Positions 11,812 through 47,013 of a stretch of 64,000 nt of DNA are shown here, in pieces. The position numbers and the translations under genes are program-made. The stretch covers positions 20,335,611 to 20,399,610 of the forward strand of contig NC_080558.1 in assembly GCF_030253575.1 (NCBI RefSeq), in the 5' to 3' direction. This DNA is from Rhododendron vialii. Lineage: Eukaryota; Streptophyta; Magnoliopsida; Ericales; Ericaceae. The stretch's first letter is position 1, and each line of letters starts with the position of its first letter. The notes beneath the pieces were generated by a model. It made no database searches and was not told the origin of the DNA. It saw only the letters and a program-made list of their open reading frames with translations.

Positions 11812-12421
11812 ACAATTCCCCTCACAATTAAACATTTTCTTTTAATACAGTTTTCACATTTAATGATAAATCGTACATCCAGAAAGGGAAATACACAACA
11901 AATTTTGTTTGTGCTCCCTGTGCATGGTACGTGTACTGCGCTTATAATTACTGAAATTGTAGAGAGCATATGTATATATGATCCCAAAATTACATGATGA
12001 TCTACAGTTCTAAGGTTGTGAGTAAAAACGATAGTGAAATCAAAAATTTTTTTTTTGGCCGTTCGTTAAATCTAATCTACTCTATCCTAAAGGACTTGAG
12101 GAGGGGGATTAGTGCTTACGAGAATCGAACCTTGCCCATGTACATGAGAATATAAGGGAAGCACCAACTGCACTCTACTCTACTTGCAATCAATTATCTT
12201 GATACCACGAAATCCTTTTCAAAAAGTGTTGATAACGCCATAACTATAGCTTAACCACAAAAAACTTGTATAAAATTTAGACATTAATGAAAATAATTTG
12301 GTCGGTATCATTTTCCATAGTATAAATTCAAACTTAGTACTAAGTATACCATATTCATTAACAGTTATGTGCACAAATTTTAGTACTTTCGTAGTATGAT
12401 CATTTTAGAAATCATGGGGGG
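11812..12421. other. Intergenic, no gene seen
   Basis: AT-rich with no supported coding frame. It ends at a two-copy 22-bp repeat (about 12427-12472) containing CTCTGACCGGCCAAAGCC. Confidence 0.35.
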
Positions 12422-12507
12422 CGGACATAGCTCTGACCGGCCAAAGCCTAGCTCTGACCGGCCAAAGCCTAGCTCCACCCCTGCCTACGAGCCAAACGTA
12501 GCCTATA

Positions 12508-12673
12508 AAGGAGCAAATCCAGTGCACAAAAGGCTCCTGCCATTGCAAGGTCTAAGAATTGGTTGATGTACGCAGTCTTACGTCTGCAAGCAGAAAGACT
12601 GTTTTCAAGACTCGAATCCGTGACCTCCATGTCACAATAGAGCAACTTTATCATTGTTCCAGACACGCCCTTC
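12508..12673 (-). mobile_element. Au-type SINE, minus strand
   Basis: Read on the minus strand, the element has an A-box-like start (GATAAAGTTGCTC), the Au-family core GACATGGAGGTCACGGATTC with the B box GGATTCGAGTC, then CTGCGTACA, and ends GTGCACTGGATTTGCTCC. The flanks carry an 18-bp imperfect direct repeat, AGCCAAACGTAGCCTATA at 12490-12507 versus 12674-12691 (two mismatches). Core and tail match the consensus I know for Au SINEs, which are widespread in angiosperms. Confidence 0.8.
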
Positions 12674-12802
12674 AGCCAAACATAGCCTACACGTACACAA
12701 AACACATACTCCCTATTTCATTTACACGAAATTGACTCCATTCAGGCCAAACACGAAAAACACCCCCTAACAAAACAATGCATACAAAAATTTATACATG
12801 TG

Positions 12803-13011
12803 AACGTGGCACTACATGATTGTTGGGTGCGAAGTAGTCCGTCCAATCACCAATTGCGCATGTTCTGTAAATTTGTTTAACTTACATCTCTACTACTTTC
12901 TTTTCCAACGTGGCACTACATGATTGTTGGGTCTGAAGTAGTCCGTTCAATCACCAATCGTGCATGTTCTGTAAATTTGTTTAACTAACATCTCTACTAC
13001 TTTCTTTTCCT
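12803..13011. repeat. Two-copy tandem repeat of about 104 bp downstream of TFB2
   Basis: The segment starting AACGTGGCACTACATGATTG occurs twice head-to-tail (about 12804-12907 and 12908-13011), with a few percent divergence. It lies just past the TFB2 stop codon on the minus strand, so the copies may fall within the TFB2 3' UTR or terminator region. Confidence 0.8.
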
Positions 13012-13119
13012 CTCCACATGATTCCATTAATTTCTAGCAAATTTACATCCAAAAGAAAAAGGAATGCCCTTGTCAAGCATCCAACTCCCCCTTCTGCAGA
13101 TTCCACACATCTATTGCTT

Positions 13120-36490
<23,371 letters not shown>

Positions 36491-36730
36491 TTTCTTGATG
36501 ACCTGAGGAAGCCCAGTAGATGAGAGAGAGACGAGAACAGAAGGGCATCAAACCCTATAGTCGTTCATATGTATGTACAACAATACTAGTAGAACAGAAC
36601 TGTATATACATACATGTATAGATAATGATTTTCCAGTTTTTGGGTGAATTGTTGGGGTGAGGCCCTGAGGGTTTGATAGATTCATTGACGACAAAGATGA
36701 CTACTTTCCTACAGTGTATATAGACTAGGG
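36491..36730 (-). promoter_or_regulatory. TFB2: TFB2 5' leader and possible TATA box
   Basis: Upstream of the TFB2 ATG on the minus strand, CTATATACACTG at about 36713-36724 is a plausible TATA box. It would give a 5' leader of roughly 200 nt. No other element was assigned. Confidence 0.35.
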
Positions 36731-36910
36731 GTGAGAAAAAATCCGTCAAACCGCGAAGTCAGTCCAAATCAATCTAAACCGAATGATTTGGTTTGGTTTT
36801 TTAGTAGGGTGGTTTGGTTTCGGTTTAAAAAATTTAGAAACCGAGTTAAATGGTTTGGTCTGTAGATTTACATTAATGGTTTCGGTTCCAAACCGATCTG
36901 AACTATATAT
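36731..36910. repeat. TGGTTTGGTTT-rich dispersed repeat remnant
   Basis: Repeated GGTTTGGTTT and AAACCGA words, with a start reading GAAAAAATCCGTCAAACCG, resemble a common plant non-autonomous DNA transposon end. No partner end or target-site duplication was found. Confidence 0.35.
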
Positions 36911-36989
36911 TTATACATCTCATTTAATTTAGATACACCAAGTATACTTTAGAGTTATGTACAGTCAACTAATTTCCTAAATTAATAAT

Positions 36990-37170
36990 CTACAAGCGAA
37001 TGCCCGTGCCTTCAAACGATCAGCACACGCAAATAAATTATGGACTCTAGTGCAATACATCAATTCCTGTTCAACGAATCCAACTATGCGGAAAACAATA
37101 ATCAAAGCATATTCATTGACTTGTTTAACTTGAATCAGCAAATAAATAACAAACAATTTTCTAATCCCTA
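36990..37170. repeat. Dispersed repeat, homologous to 52.36-52.54 kb
   Basis: About 70-75% similar by eye to 52360-52540 in the same orientation. The shared words include TGTTTAACTTGAATCAG and GAA(T)TCCAACT-TGCG-AAAA-AATAA. Both start near an ATGCCCGTG or ATGTCCGTG word. The class is not determined. Confidence 0.5.
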
Positions 37171-40100
37171 ACGATTGTGCCAGTGATCTTCAAGCACGAC
37201 GCAACACATTTGCATTACGTACTCAACAAATGAGCATGTGCCTGAAGGTTGATAGGTAGTCGTCGGTGGTCGACCACGCATGGGAATGCAATTTCGAAGG
37301 TCGTCGGACATCGGGGAGAGTCTGGAAGTGTTGTCGAAGGGTCATCGATATCTGGGTTGCTTCGTTGGAAACAAACGAAAAAAGAAAGAAAGAAAGAGGA
37401 ATCCAAATGAAATGGGAATGATCGTTAGCTCACGTAATGATTCACATATACCTCATTGCACCCACGTTCCTAATTATATGGCTACATGCCCGAACCCAAC
37501 TGACTTGAAAATAAGGTTCACATTCTAATTGGTCAATGTGCACCAAAATCACGAAGAATAGGACTTTAACAAAGGAAAAGAGAAATGCCACTTAATAGGT
37601 GGCAATTTCCTATATTAGAAAGTTCACATAGGATCTCTACTATATTAGAAAGTTCTACACATACACAGAAGATCTTGAAAGAATTCCAGTCGTCCCTGTC
37701 TGTTAAGAAGAAGAAGTCATCTCTTTACCAGCTCTCATTAGGTGGCGTCCCAAAACAGTTTCAAGTAATCCTAAGCCAGCCCTCCTCTTTCACTAAGGTC
37801 ATTAAAAAAAAAAGGACTGAAATAAGAGAATTATGGAAAAATAGAGAACTTTACAACATAGCGCACTTCTAAACGTTCTACTACTTCCATGTACCCAAAA
37901 AGGAAGAAAACAAACCCAGCAATAACATCACTCCCAATAAAGTAGACAAAAGATGATGAGCAGTAACAATGAAATGAGTGTTTTCTAAAATGAACCTAAG
38001 GACATAGATTACTGGTTAGAGCATCTCCAAGACTCTAACTCTTACTCTATCTTTTGCGCAAATCCAAAAATTGAGTAGAAATCCATTTAAGCTTATTGCA
38101 ACACTTGACTCGAAAAAGTGAATTCATATTAGAGGGTTAGCTAAGGCAAAAATCACTAACATTCATTCGATATTTTCAATCAGCATCCTTAAGCTTACAA
38201 ATCAGAGCCAAATATCTATTTTTGATAAAAACAGGGCAACAATAGGACAACAACTAAATAGAAATTGTAAACTTCTACCTTGGTTAGGCTCCAAAAATCA
38301 AAGGTCCAGTAACCACACACAATTAGGGCTCCATCTGGTCACCGAATGATACCTGAGAAAAAGAGGGGGAGAAAAACATAATGAGACTTGACAACGCGCC
38401 TAGTTTTGCCACAACCAAGTAACCACATGCAAAGTGGCTTGTTTACAGTCAAGTTAAGCATGAGAAGGCTAAACAAAGTTGTACGGAAAAACTAAAAGCT
38501 AGTGTGAGAAGGCTCAACCGGTACATGTATAAACAAAGTTGAATGGAAAAACTAAAAGATAGTGTGGGTAATTGAATAGATTGCAATTTATTTTGCAAAC
38601 AAATCGCAGTAGAGTCTGACTTCAGTCATTGTGACCTAATGCAATGTGAAACAATTAAAGTGAACATAGTGGGTTCTTAAAAATATGAGTTTGTTTCACC
38701 AAATCAAACTCATTTGTGTATTAAAATCAGATTCCAAAAATTCTCAGGCCCCACTTCTTTGGGTTCCATGGCCTCCTTCATTTTGCCAAAGGTCTACGTG
38801 TTTCACTTGGTGTTGAAAATGTCCAACTCTCTCGTCAGAATATACGGAATGGGAACCAGCCTTGACTTCAAAGGAGTCAAAAGGACTGCAAACCAAGTTA
38901 TTAGGCCGGACCCCTAGTGTTACTACCTTTTAGAACAAACATGTCAAAAAACTAAGTGAATGAAGCGGGGGGGGGGGGGGGGGGGGGGGGGTTTTCTACG
39001 ATTGTACCGTTAATTCTTTTAAACTTTAAACAGAGCCAATTCACCAATAGATACAATGAAATGTTGAAATTCCTGGATACCACTGTTTGTTTTGAATAAT
39101 CCATAAGCACAATAACCTATGCAAAAACCAAAAAACAGAAAAGGGAAACCCTAAACCTGATTCAACCTAGGTCATGACAATTATCAGATATTTACAACCA
39201 AAGCAACAATGCATTCAACCATGACGGCCCAATTGATACACAATCTAGCCAATTGATTTCATTCACAAACCTATACTACGATTTTATGGTAAATTCCTTT
39301 CGATCAAAGCCAATTCACCGATACTTACCAATAAATGCCTAAAGTTCAGGATACCAGCTATTTTTATTCGGAGAACTCATAACCTCAATGGCCTATGCAA
39401 AAACGTTTGGAAGGAGTTAAAGGCTAGATTGACATCCTTCACAATCTGCAAAGTGGGTAGTTAACAATGATTAGGTCTTTTTCTTTTTCTATATAAGCTA
39501 GTGGGAGAAAGAAGGCAGTGAAGGCAAACTAAATTAAAAGAAATACAGTCTTTCGCAAAGACAAAGAAGGAGGAAACGCAATCTTCAAGCATCAACCAAC
39601 TCGGAACTGATTTTTGCTATTGGAAACTAATTTTTACAATCTTCAAAGAGAATCGTTGGTTCACTAAACAAAAACCAACACAATAAAAGCAATTCTAGTA
39701 TAGTCAGATAAGTAAGTGCAAGGAAAAAGAAAGCACTTGGGGAAAGCACTTTGGTAATGCTAGTGGAAGGCTAGCGTTCTTTCGATTTCAGTAGTTCCGT
39801 GAGGCGGCGCAGTGATTCTTGTAGCAGAGCTTTGTGAAAGAGATGGGTGAGATGGAGGGGTGGGGATGTGATTTTGGTGGTTCCGCGGCACAGTGGTTGT
39901 CGTAGCAGAGGCAAAGTGGTACATTAGTCAACCTTAGTCACAGAAAATGGTACATTACTTAATTCTAGCAGTGCTTTTATGTTCCTCAACTAACATAGTA
40001 GAAAATGGATTCCACAAAGGAATCGACTCCCATCTGCTAGAATACATGGTCAGTGCTTTTGTAAATGTTCTTGAATCTTAAGGAGCAGAGGGAAAAATGT

Positions 40101-40735
40101 CTCCTCAAATATGTAAATGTTCTTGAAGCCCATCCTAAATGGCTTGTAAGTTCCAATATATTTGTTTAATTCCAAAGCTTCTGTCGCCAGATGATATTAT
40201 AATCCAAAAGAAACCCTTTTGTATAGATTACCTGCATAACTACTCTGTATCATTTTTTTTTTAAAAAAACAACTTAGTGCAACACTCAACTTCAGTCAAT
40301 GTTAATAGAGCAGGAAGAAACTAACCAAGCAAGATAGACTCCAATGAAACAATGACTGTTTTCAAGAGTAAGTTTCCAATTAGATTCAAAGAAACGTGAA
40401 GTTAGCAATGTGTAATTTTATAGACTCCAATGAAAGTCAACTTGTACGCTTTACGACAACAAAAAAAAAAGTAATTGAAGCATGCATAATGAGAGAAGTA
40501 AGATCAATTTAAAAGAAATAATAATCAAAACTACTTACCCATCCCTAGATAGATCAGCTTAGCCTGTAAACAACTCCATGCATCAATCCCCAATCTAACT
40601 TTGTGGAGACCAATTTTTGGCTGAAATCAAAGTCCAAATCAAGAAACCCAAAGTAATTTGACGGAGTAGCTAATTTTTTTTTCCTCTTCAAATAAAAAAT
40701 CTGGATACTTATACACACAGACAGTGGGTTTACGA
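37171..40735. other. Long gene-poor stretch
   Basis: I find no exon chain, RNA gene or transposon domain here. Open frames are short and without recognisable motifs. The stretch contains a G25 homopolymer at 38967-38991. Confidence 0.35.
38967..38991. repeat. G25 homopolymer
   Basis: An uninterrupted run of 25 G. It can form G-quadruplexes, and its true length is probably uncertain. Confidence 0.9.
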
Positions 40736-40977
40736 TTACGAGTTTCGGAGTTTGAGGATTGGGCTTTGGGATTTTTCTAAAAATTCATCATCATCTTTGA
40801 CGCAGAGAATGAGAGTGTGAGAGAGAAATACCTGGAGAGGTGGTGCGGTGATGGAGAGGATTGGTGCCGCTGATGGAGAGGTGGTGCGGTGCTGCAGGTG
40901 TTGGTGGGTCGGAGGGAGAGAGAGGGAGTCGACAGAGAGGTTTAGGCCGGTCGGTGGTGCTAGGAGAGCGATCCGAG

Positions 40978-41000
40978 AGAGAGAGAGAGAGAGAGAGAGT
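40978..41000. repeat. (GA)n tract at the MULE-2 insertion site
   Basis: The GA tract runs directly into the left terminus of MULE-2 at 41001. Its last ten bases, GAGAGAGAGT, are the left copy of the target-site duplication. Confidence 0.9.
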
Positions 41001-41225
41001 GAGTTTTTTGTCGATTTATGCCTTTCCACGAAACTATTTGTCAAAATATACGTTTTTTCAAACTATTTTTAAAAATAGTTTAAAACGCACATTCAATGTG
41101 CATCATGCACATTGGATGTGCATTATCCGCGCTGGCATATGTCAGCCGGCCAGCTGGATATCCAGCGTGTATCACGCATATCCAATGTGCATGATGCATA
41201 TTCCATATGCGTGATGCATATCCAA
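41001..41225 (+). repeat. Left terminal inverted repeat of MULE-2
   Basis: Pairs with 51900-52119. The inner part is made of ATGCATAT/GCATCACGCATAT palindromic words, and the outer part includes the perfect palindrome AAACTATTTTTAAAAATAGTTT. Confidence 0.85.
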
Positions 41226-41843
41226 TATGCGTCATGCATATTGAATGTGAGTGATGCATTATATGTATGAATGGATCAACAGTCATTGAAGTATTGAAAT
41301 GGATTGATGATTTCATTCAGAAAAAAAAATAAACTGGAGAGAGTTCTCGTAGAGGTGCGCCAATGTTAATGAATGGGACATGCGTTTTTTTGGCTCCCAA
41401 AGAGTGGAGAGTTCTCACAGCAAACGGAGTTATTGAACGACCGATGGAATATAACAGGGATACGTTGCACTTGCACCCCCCTTAGTAATAAATTGGTTAT
41501 TCGAGAATGCATATACAAAAGGCGTTAACCATGTAATTGTTTTTTTTTAGATTAATGTGACAACATGGCCAAGTGGCAGGTGTTAATTACAACTAAAAAC
41601 TATTTTGCATATGTCCGTTATGTATTTTTTGGAACAATTAGTATTATTTTTAATGGGCATTGAAAACAAATAATTGTTGGCAACAATGAGACAAGTAAAC
41701 TGTAATGTGACCACAATCATAAATTACAAACATATTCGAAAGTTACAAACTACAAATTACGAATTTAAAAACAAAGATTTGAAATTTAAACAAGTACAAG
41801 ACAACATAGCTCCATACATATGTAAATATCTTACTACTACCGA

Positions 41844-44494
41844 TTACAAATTTGTTCCTGAACTTGACGCTTCTGCCCTGCTTCCGGAACATTTTCTTCG
41901 ATTATGTCCTTCTTGTCCACACAATGTGCATGACTGTCTCTGTGATGGTTGGTGCTCAATCCAATCCATCTCGTTCCTGAACCGTGTGATTTGGGGTCGC
42001 CCTCTCCCCCGGATACGTTCTCGGTCTGGAATGATGGTTGGCCCAATGATTTCAGGCCAATACGCCTTGTCACACGGGGGCCTAAATGGTTGAGAGGCAT
42101 ACATTTGTATAATTGATTTGAGTGACCAAACATCGCTGAAGTATTCGAAAGGGGAAGTTTTCATGAACATGCACGTCGCAAGCACATGCGAGCACGACAT
42201 CTTCCATTGTTGAAACTTGTTGCAACTGCACGTACGATTGATCATGTCAACTGAATGCCTGTGATTTCCTTTATATGGGCTCGTCTAATTCATTGGAGTC
42301 TGCACCTCGTAAGTTTGTGCCGCACGGTCAAACTCAATGACCTGGTGTCTTGATGCCTTATTCCTCCAGTATTTGTACTTTTTTATGGCAAACGTGCTCC
42401 AGTTTCCCCCCGTCTCAATTTTTTTTCGTGCTTCTACGGTTCTGTCATTGAAATAGTTCACGCTTTTGTAGAATGTCATCATAACCGTTCCCATTATTGG
42501 CAGGTGCCTAGCTTCTTTTAGGACCCCATTCAAGCTCTCTGAGATGTTTGTTGTTTCCGATCCGTAACGCCTTCCTCCATCATGCGCGAATGACCATTTC
42601 TTTAAAACCAAATCCTCCGTTAGTTCCTTGTAGACCTTTTCCTCGTCGCCGAACTTTTTAGTCTTTTCAAGCTGAGCTTTAAACTTTCGTTTTTGGATTT
42701 CCATGGCCATAACTTTTACTTGGTTGCCCACAATTTTGTTGAACCTCCTCATATAGTTTGCCCCAATGTGACGGGCAAAATAGCGATGATAAGCATGGGG
42801 GGGTCTCCAAAGTGAATCTCCTTTTATGTACGACAATAGACCAGTATGCCTGTCTGAAATTAGACACAATTCTGTTTGATTGGTGACAAAATGTCTAAGG
42901 CAGGATAAGAACCACCCCCAATTATCAGCATCCTCCTTCTCCACAATGGCAAATGCAATAGGGAATATTTGATTTTCCGCGTCCTGACTCATAGCAACCA
43001 AGATTACGCCCTTGTACTTTCCTGTTAGGAAGGTACCATGAATGCTTATCACAGGCCTGCAATGTTTGAACCCTTCGATGGCCGGCCCAAATGCCTAGAA
43101 AAGACGATCGAATGTGCGGCATCCTGGTATATTTGTATCTTTCAACACCAAGATGTACTCCGTACCTGGATTTTTAACTTTCACCGCGGCTAAGAAACTT
43201 TCGACTTCTGCATACGACTCATCCCAGTTCCCAAAATTTCTTGCTATAGCAATTTGCTTCGCAGCCCAAGTCTTCGCATACGATGGTTGGAATCCCTCTG
43301 GCCTATCTAAAATCATTGCTTGAAGGACCTTCACCTTCGTGCTTGCATCTTTTTTCACGATGGGGGCGATAATTTCAGAAATGAACCGTGCTTCAAGATT
43401 ATGATGATCTTGGGTTACACTCTCCGCAACGCAAGTGTGTGGTCCTGCGTATCGACTGATTATCCACTCATCGGCATCCTTACACTTTCTTGCTCTTAGT
43501 TGCCACTGACATGGGACCGGGTTCTTGCATTTGTACACCAACATAGTCGGTGACGATGCTGATGTCTTAACCACATTATTCTGTTGCATGCTATACTTCT
43601 TCACCGTATTCTGAACCTCCTCCTTTGCAAAGAAAACCTGCCAATAAAGTTCTATTGAGCTCCTATTGTTTCACATTGTACTAAAAAAATGACTTCATCA
43701 AAATTACGAGTAATAATAAATACCTGTCCCTTAAATAGCTCACAATGTCCATCCCACCCAACGTGACTCTTATTAGGCATTTGCGGACTAGGGTCCACGA
43801 TGTTCGTCCATGTTTCATCGGTGAACATGGAACTTGGCGTCTCAAACTCAGGAATCTCGTGTTCTTCGTGGTCCTCGGCCTCTAAACCATCATCAACATC
43901 CTCCTCGGAGCTTTGTGAGACCTCATCGTCATCTCCAATATTATTGTCAAATGCGCTATCGTGTTCCACGTAGTTGTTGTGTTGCTCGAAGATGGTGGAA
44001 TCGTCATGCATGTCATATGCAAAGCATGTGTCGTCGCCTAAATATTGTTGTTTAGAAGGATCCCTTTCATGCGGCCTATGAGACCGTTGAGTGGAACGAT
44101 GGATAGGGAGACTATTGCACTGTGATCCCCCAACTTCTTGTCTGAAATTATTATCGTCAAGAACTTCCGTGTACAGAGTGGGGGTGTAACCAGATATGCC
44201 GTCAGCAACATTGAATATTATATTGACGCCATTATCGTCAACAACTTCAACCCCAACGTATGTATACATTGTGTGAGGGAAGCTAAGAGTTGGATACGCA
44301 TATGTTATTTTCATCACCGTACTCGGCAATCTTCTTGCATTAGTAATAAATTGCCTCAAATCTGTGAGAGTTATCCCGCGCGGTATTGATAATAATAGAA
44401 CAGTACCCCCCGCGTACGAAGGACCGTTTGGCTGTTGGACTACCTGACCACCGACATGTACACACATTATACGTTCATTACGAGAACTGTTCAT
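41844..44494 (-). pseudogene. mudrA transposase of MULE-2, two stops and a changed catalytic Asp
   Basis: Exon 1 is 44494-43724 (257 codons from ATG) with an acidic linker (SQSSEEDVDDGLEAEDHEEH). Exon 2 is 43637-41844 (598 codons with stop). The DNA-binding/zinc region (CKNPVPCQWQLRARK, HTCVAES) is followed by the MULE core: first catalytic position in ISIHGTFLTGKYKG, second Asp in LISDRHTG, Glu in NISESLNGVL. A SWIM finger (CSCNKFQQWKMSCSH) and CCHC knuckle (CTLCGQEGHNRRKC) end it. In-frame TAG at 43097-43095 replaces Trp and TAG at 42287-42285 replaces Gln; the related copy at 58-61 kb keeps TGG and CAG there. The first catalytic Asp is His in this copy but Asp in the other. This transposase belongs to a different lineage from the one at 14.2 kb. 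Confidence 0.85.
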
Positions 44495-44930
44495 CTTTTT
44501 GCGAGTAATGAAAATAAATATCGGATTCTGATTACTGGATGAGAGGATCCCTTATATACAACAACTGCATAATGCACATACCATATGCATGATGCATATA
44601 CCATGTGCATGACGCATATGGCATGTGCGTGATGCATATCACATGTGCATGATGCAATAAATCTGGCCTCCCCTGCCATGGCAGGAGAGGCAGGAGAATC
44701 TACCAGCTTTGAATACGTATGTGCATCATGCATATGGCATGTGTGTGAGGCAATATTTCTGGCTCCCTCTGCAATGGTAGAGGAATCCGACAGCTTTGAA
44801 TCAGACTTACTACTGTTCTTTGAATCAGACTTACTACTGTTTAATACTATTACACACTTTCCAACAGCTTTGCATCAGATTTATCCTATATGCATCACGC
44901 GTTGTGTTTTTCTTGACCTTATCCCATTCT
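44495..44930. repeat. ATGCATAT-rich palindromic repeats upstream of mudrA
   Basis: Clustered words such as CATATGCATGATGCATATAC and GTGCATCATGCATATGGCAT, like those in the element's terminal repeats, lie just upstream of the mudrA start. The segment AATCAGACTTACTACTGTT is tandemly repeated near 44800-44840. The second copy has a matching block at 60.93-61.25 kb. A transposase-binding or promoter role is possible. Confidence 0.55.
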
Positions 44931-44989
44931 TTACTTTTTTTACTCCACTTTCTTTTTTGTTCCAAAAAGTAAAAAATAAATGTCCGAAT

Positions 44990-46478
44990 TAAAGAACCAA
45001 CCTTTTTTTTTTATTTAAGAACAACTCCAATCAATTAAGTTCAACAAAAAGTACAGGGCACAAACATCCCATGAACCAACCAATTAATAAATGACCCGAC
45101 AATAACATGCCCAGCAACATGCAACTGCAAAATGAGCACCATTGGCATATCCCTCTATTCAGGTGTTTGTTATGAGATACACAAAGTTGCAGATTTCCTA
45201 TTTGACATTTAAAATAATTATTTACAAACACAGCTCACGAAAACAGCCATTAAGGCATAAGCCTTTTGGCATTAAGCCAATCACCGGGCACACAGCCAAT
45301 AGTTTAGAAATACTTTAGTATAGAAACTTGATTCACCGACTCGTCACCTATCCACAAGCCAAACATTTTAGTATAGAAATACTTTTAAGGATTTAACAAA
45401 TGCATTAACAATGTTCTGCATCAATTCAACTATTTAGCAATTGCCGAACAAAAGTAAATTGACCAATTCGTACCCAAAACCAAGAATTCCACAATTTCAC
45501 ACATTATCAACAGAACCACTGATCGATTTCTGACTATAGAATTCTATAAGTTTCAAAGAATACTACAAGACCACCACCACTAGCAAGAAGACTTCTAGTA
45601 CATCAATCTAGATATAAAATTTGCCCAAATTGGACTACGAATGACTAAGATATGCTCAATTGAAATTACACATCTAAAACAGAAACTACAGACCCAGCAG
45701 AACAGTCTGCGATCGAATGCTCATTAAAAATCACATACTCAATCTTTTCCAATAATTCCAACACCAAAACATCACCAATTAATCAATGTTTGAGACTCAT
45801 CAGCATCCATAGTCAGTAAGTACGTTTAACTATGACAAAATTGATGAAGAACGTTGCTCTAAAACCTGCCCAGATTTCCAGAATTGACAAACCATCAACT
45901 TTGGGACAAAAACTGATTTTTCCTAGAAGGAACTAAGGCACAAATCATACATATTCAGAAAGGTATGTAAGTCTAGTTTCAGAATCAAGAAACGGTGCGT
46001 AAAACCGATACCCGAGCAAGAAGTTATGCCCGTTTTTCTAACATGTGTCTGTGCTGTCAGCACAGACGCGAATCTGACTGCAGCCCGGTTCAAGATTTTT
46101 ATCTTTTTCCAGGTTTCTCAGAAAATTCTGAAATTTTTACAACATAAACTAAACTCATAGAGGCATCTCCAGTAAAATTATCAGAAAATAAAATGATCAG
46201 CAAGTCGACAAGAAATATTCATAAAAAACAGGACAGATTCAATTCTGCTCAAAACACAGTTATGCATATTCATATGTTATACACGAATTTTCAAGAATAA
46301 ACTCAACTCCAACCTAAAAAACCCTCTCCCATGGCATCAATTCAGTGCATATTAGATGTAGAATGTAAGACCTAGCATGGGAAACATAAAATTCAACACT
46401 TAAAAGATGAAAATTACCTAATTAAGCTTCAATAACCCTTATTTCCCTTTCTTCCTTCTTCTTTCTCTCCTCACGGCT

Positions 46479-46480
<2 letters not shown>
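44990..46480. other. About 1.5 kb present in MULE-2 but absent from the second copy
   Basis: The second copy passes from the block at ~61.4 kb to sequence matching ~46.65 kb without a counterpart to this stretch. It has no coding frame. It is probably a non-coding insertion or LTR remnant, but clear termini and a target-site duplication were not found. Confidence 0.35.

Positions 46481-46550
<70 letters not shown>
46481..46550. repeat. (TC)n microsatellite inside MULE-2
   Basis: An uninterrupted TC run of 70 bp between the mudrA and PMD genes. The second copy has a GA run in a roughly comparable place (62074-62128). Confidence 0.95.
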
Positions 46551-46552
<2 letters not shown>

Positions 46553-47013
46553 GTTGGAACAAACCTTCCTGGTGGGTTTTCTTTTTCTTTTTTCTTTTGT
46601 TTTAAAAGAACTCACACACACACAACACGAGATGAATCCGACCGCGCCTCTTTTGGAGTTCTAGGGTGGAAGTTTCTGGTAAATGAATATGCCTCCATGA
46701 CCACCTCCGTTATGAATTTTTGTACATTATTTTTGGAGTCCTTGGTGAATTTAGACCCGTGTAAGTTAATTCTACGTAAAATTGGACAGAGTTTTGTTTG
46801 TATGTTGGGCTATCCCGACGTCTAAGCGTCTCAAATAAATAGCAAAAACAATAACAAAATCATTCAATGTCCACACTGATCCATTTGCCATCCTAATTAC
46901 CATTACAATTATAAAAATTCCACAATCAAAACCCACGCCAGGTTGTGCTAATCCTACTAATCGATTATGCAAATCAAATAAAGCACAAAATTAAAAAGAA
47001 ACGTACCTGTATG

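Noticed and set aside
12469..12705. Minus-strand 78-codon frame
   Set aside because: It coincides with the Au-type SINE.
40736..41214. Frames of 74-117 codons around 41 kb, both strands
   Set aside because: They span a GA microsatellite and the left terminal repeat of MULE-2. The sense comes from palindromic HHAHWM-like words in the TIR.
46439..46621. Frame with an RE-repeat
   Set aside because: Translation of the (TC)n microsatellite, no support as a gene.
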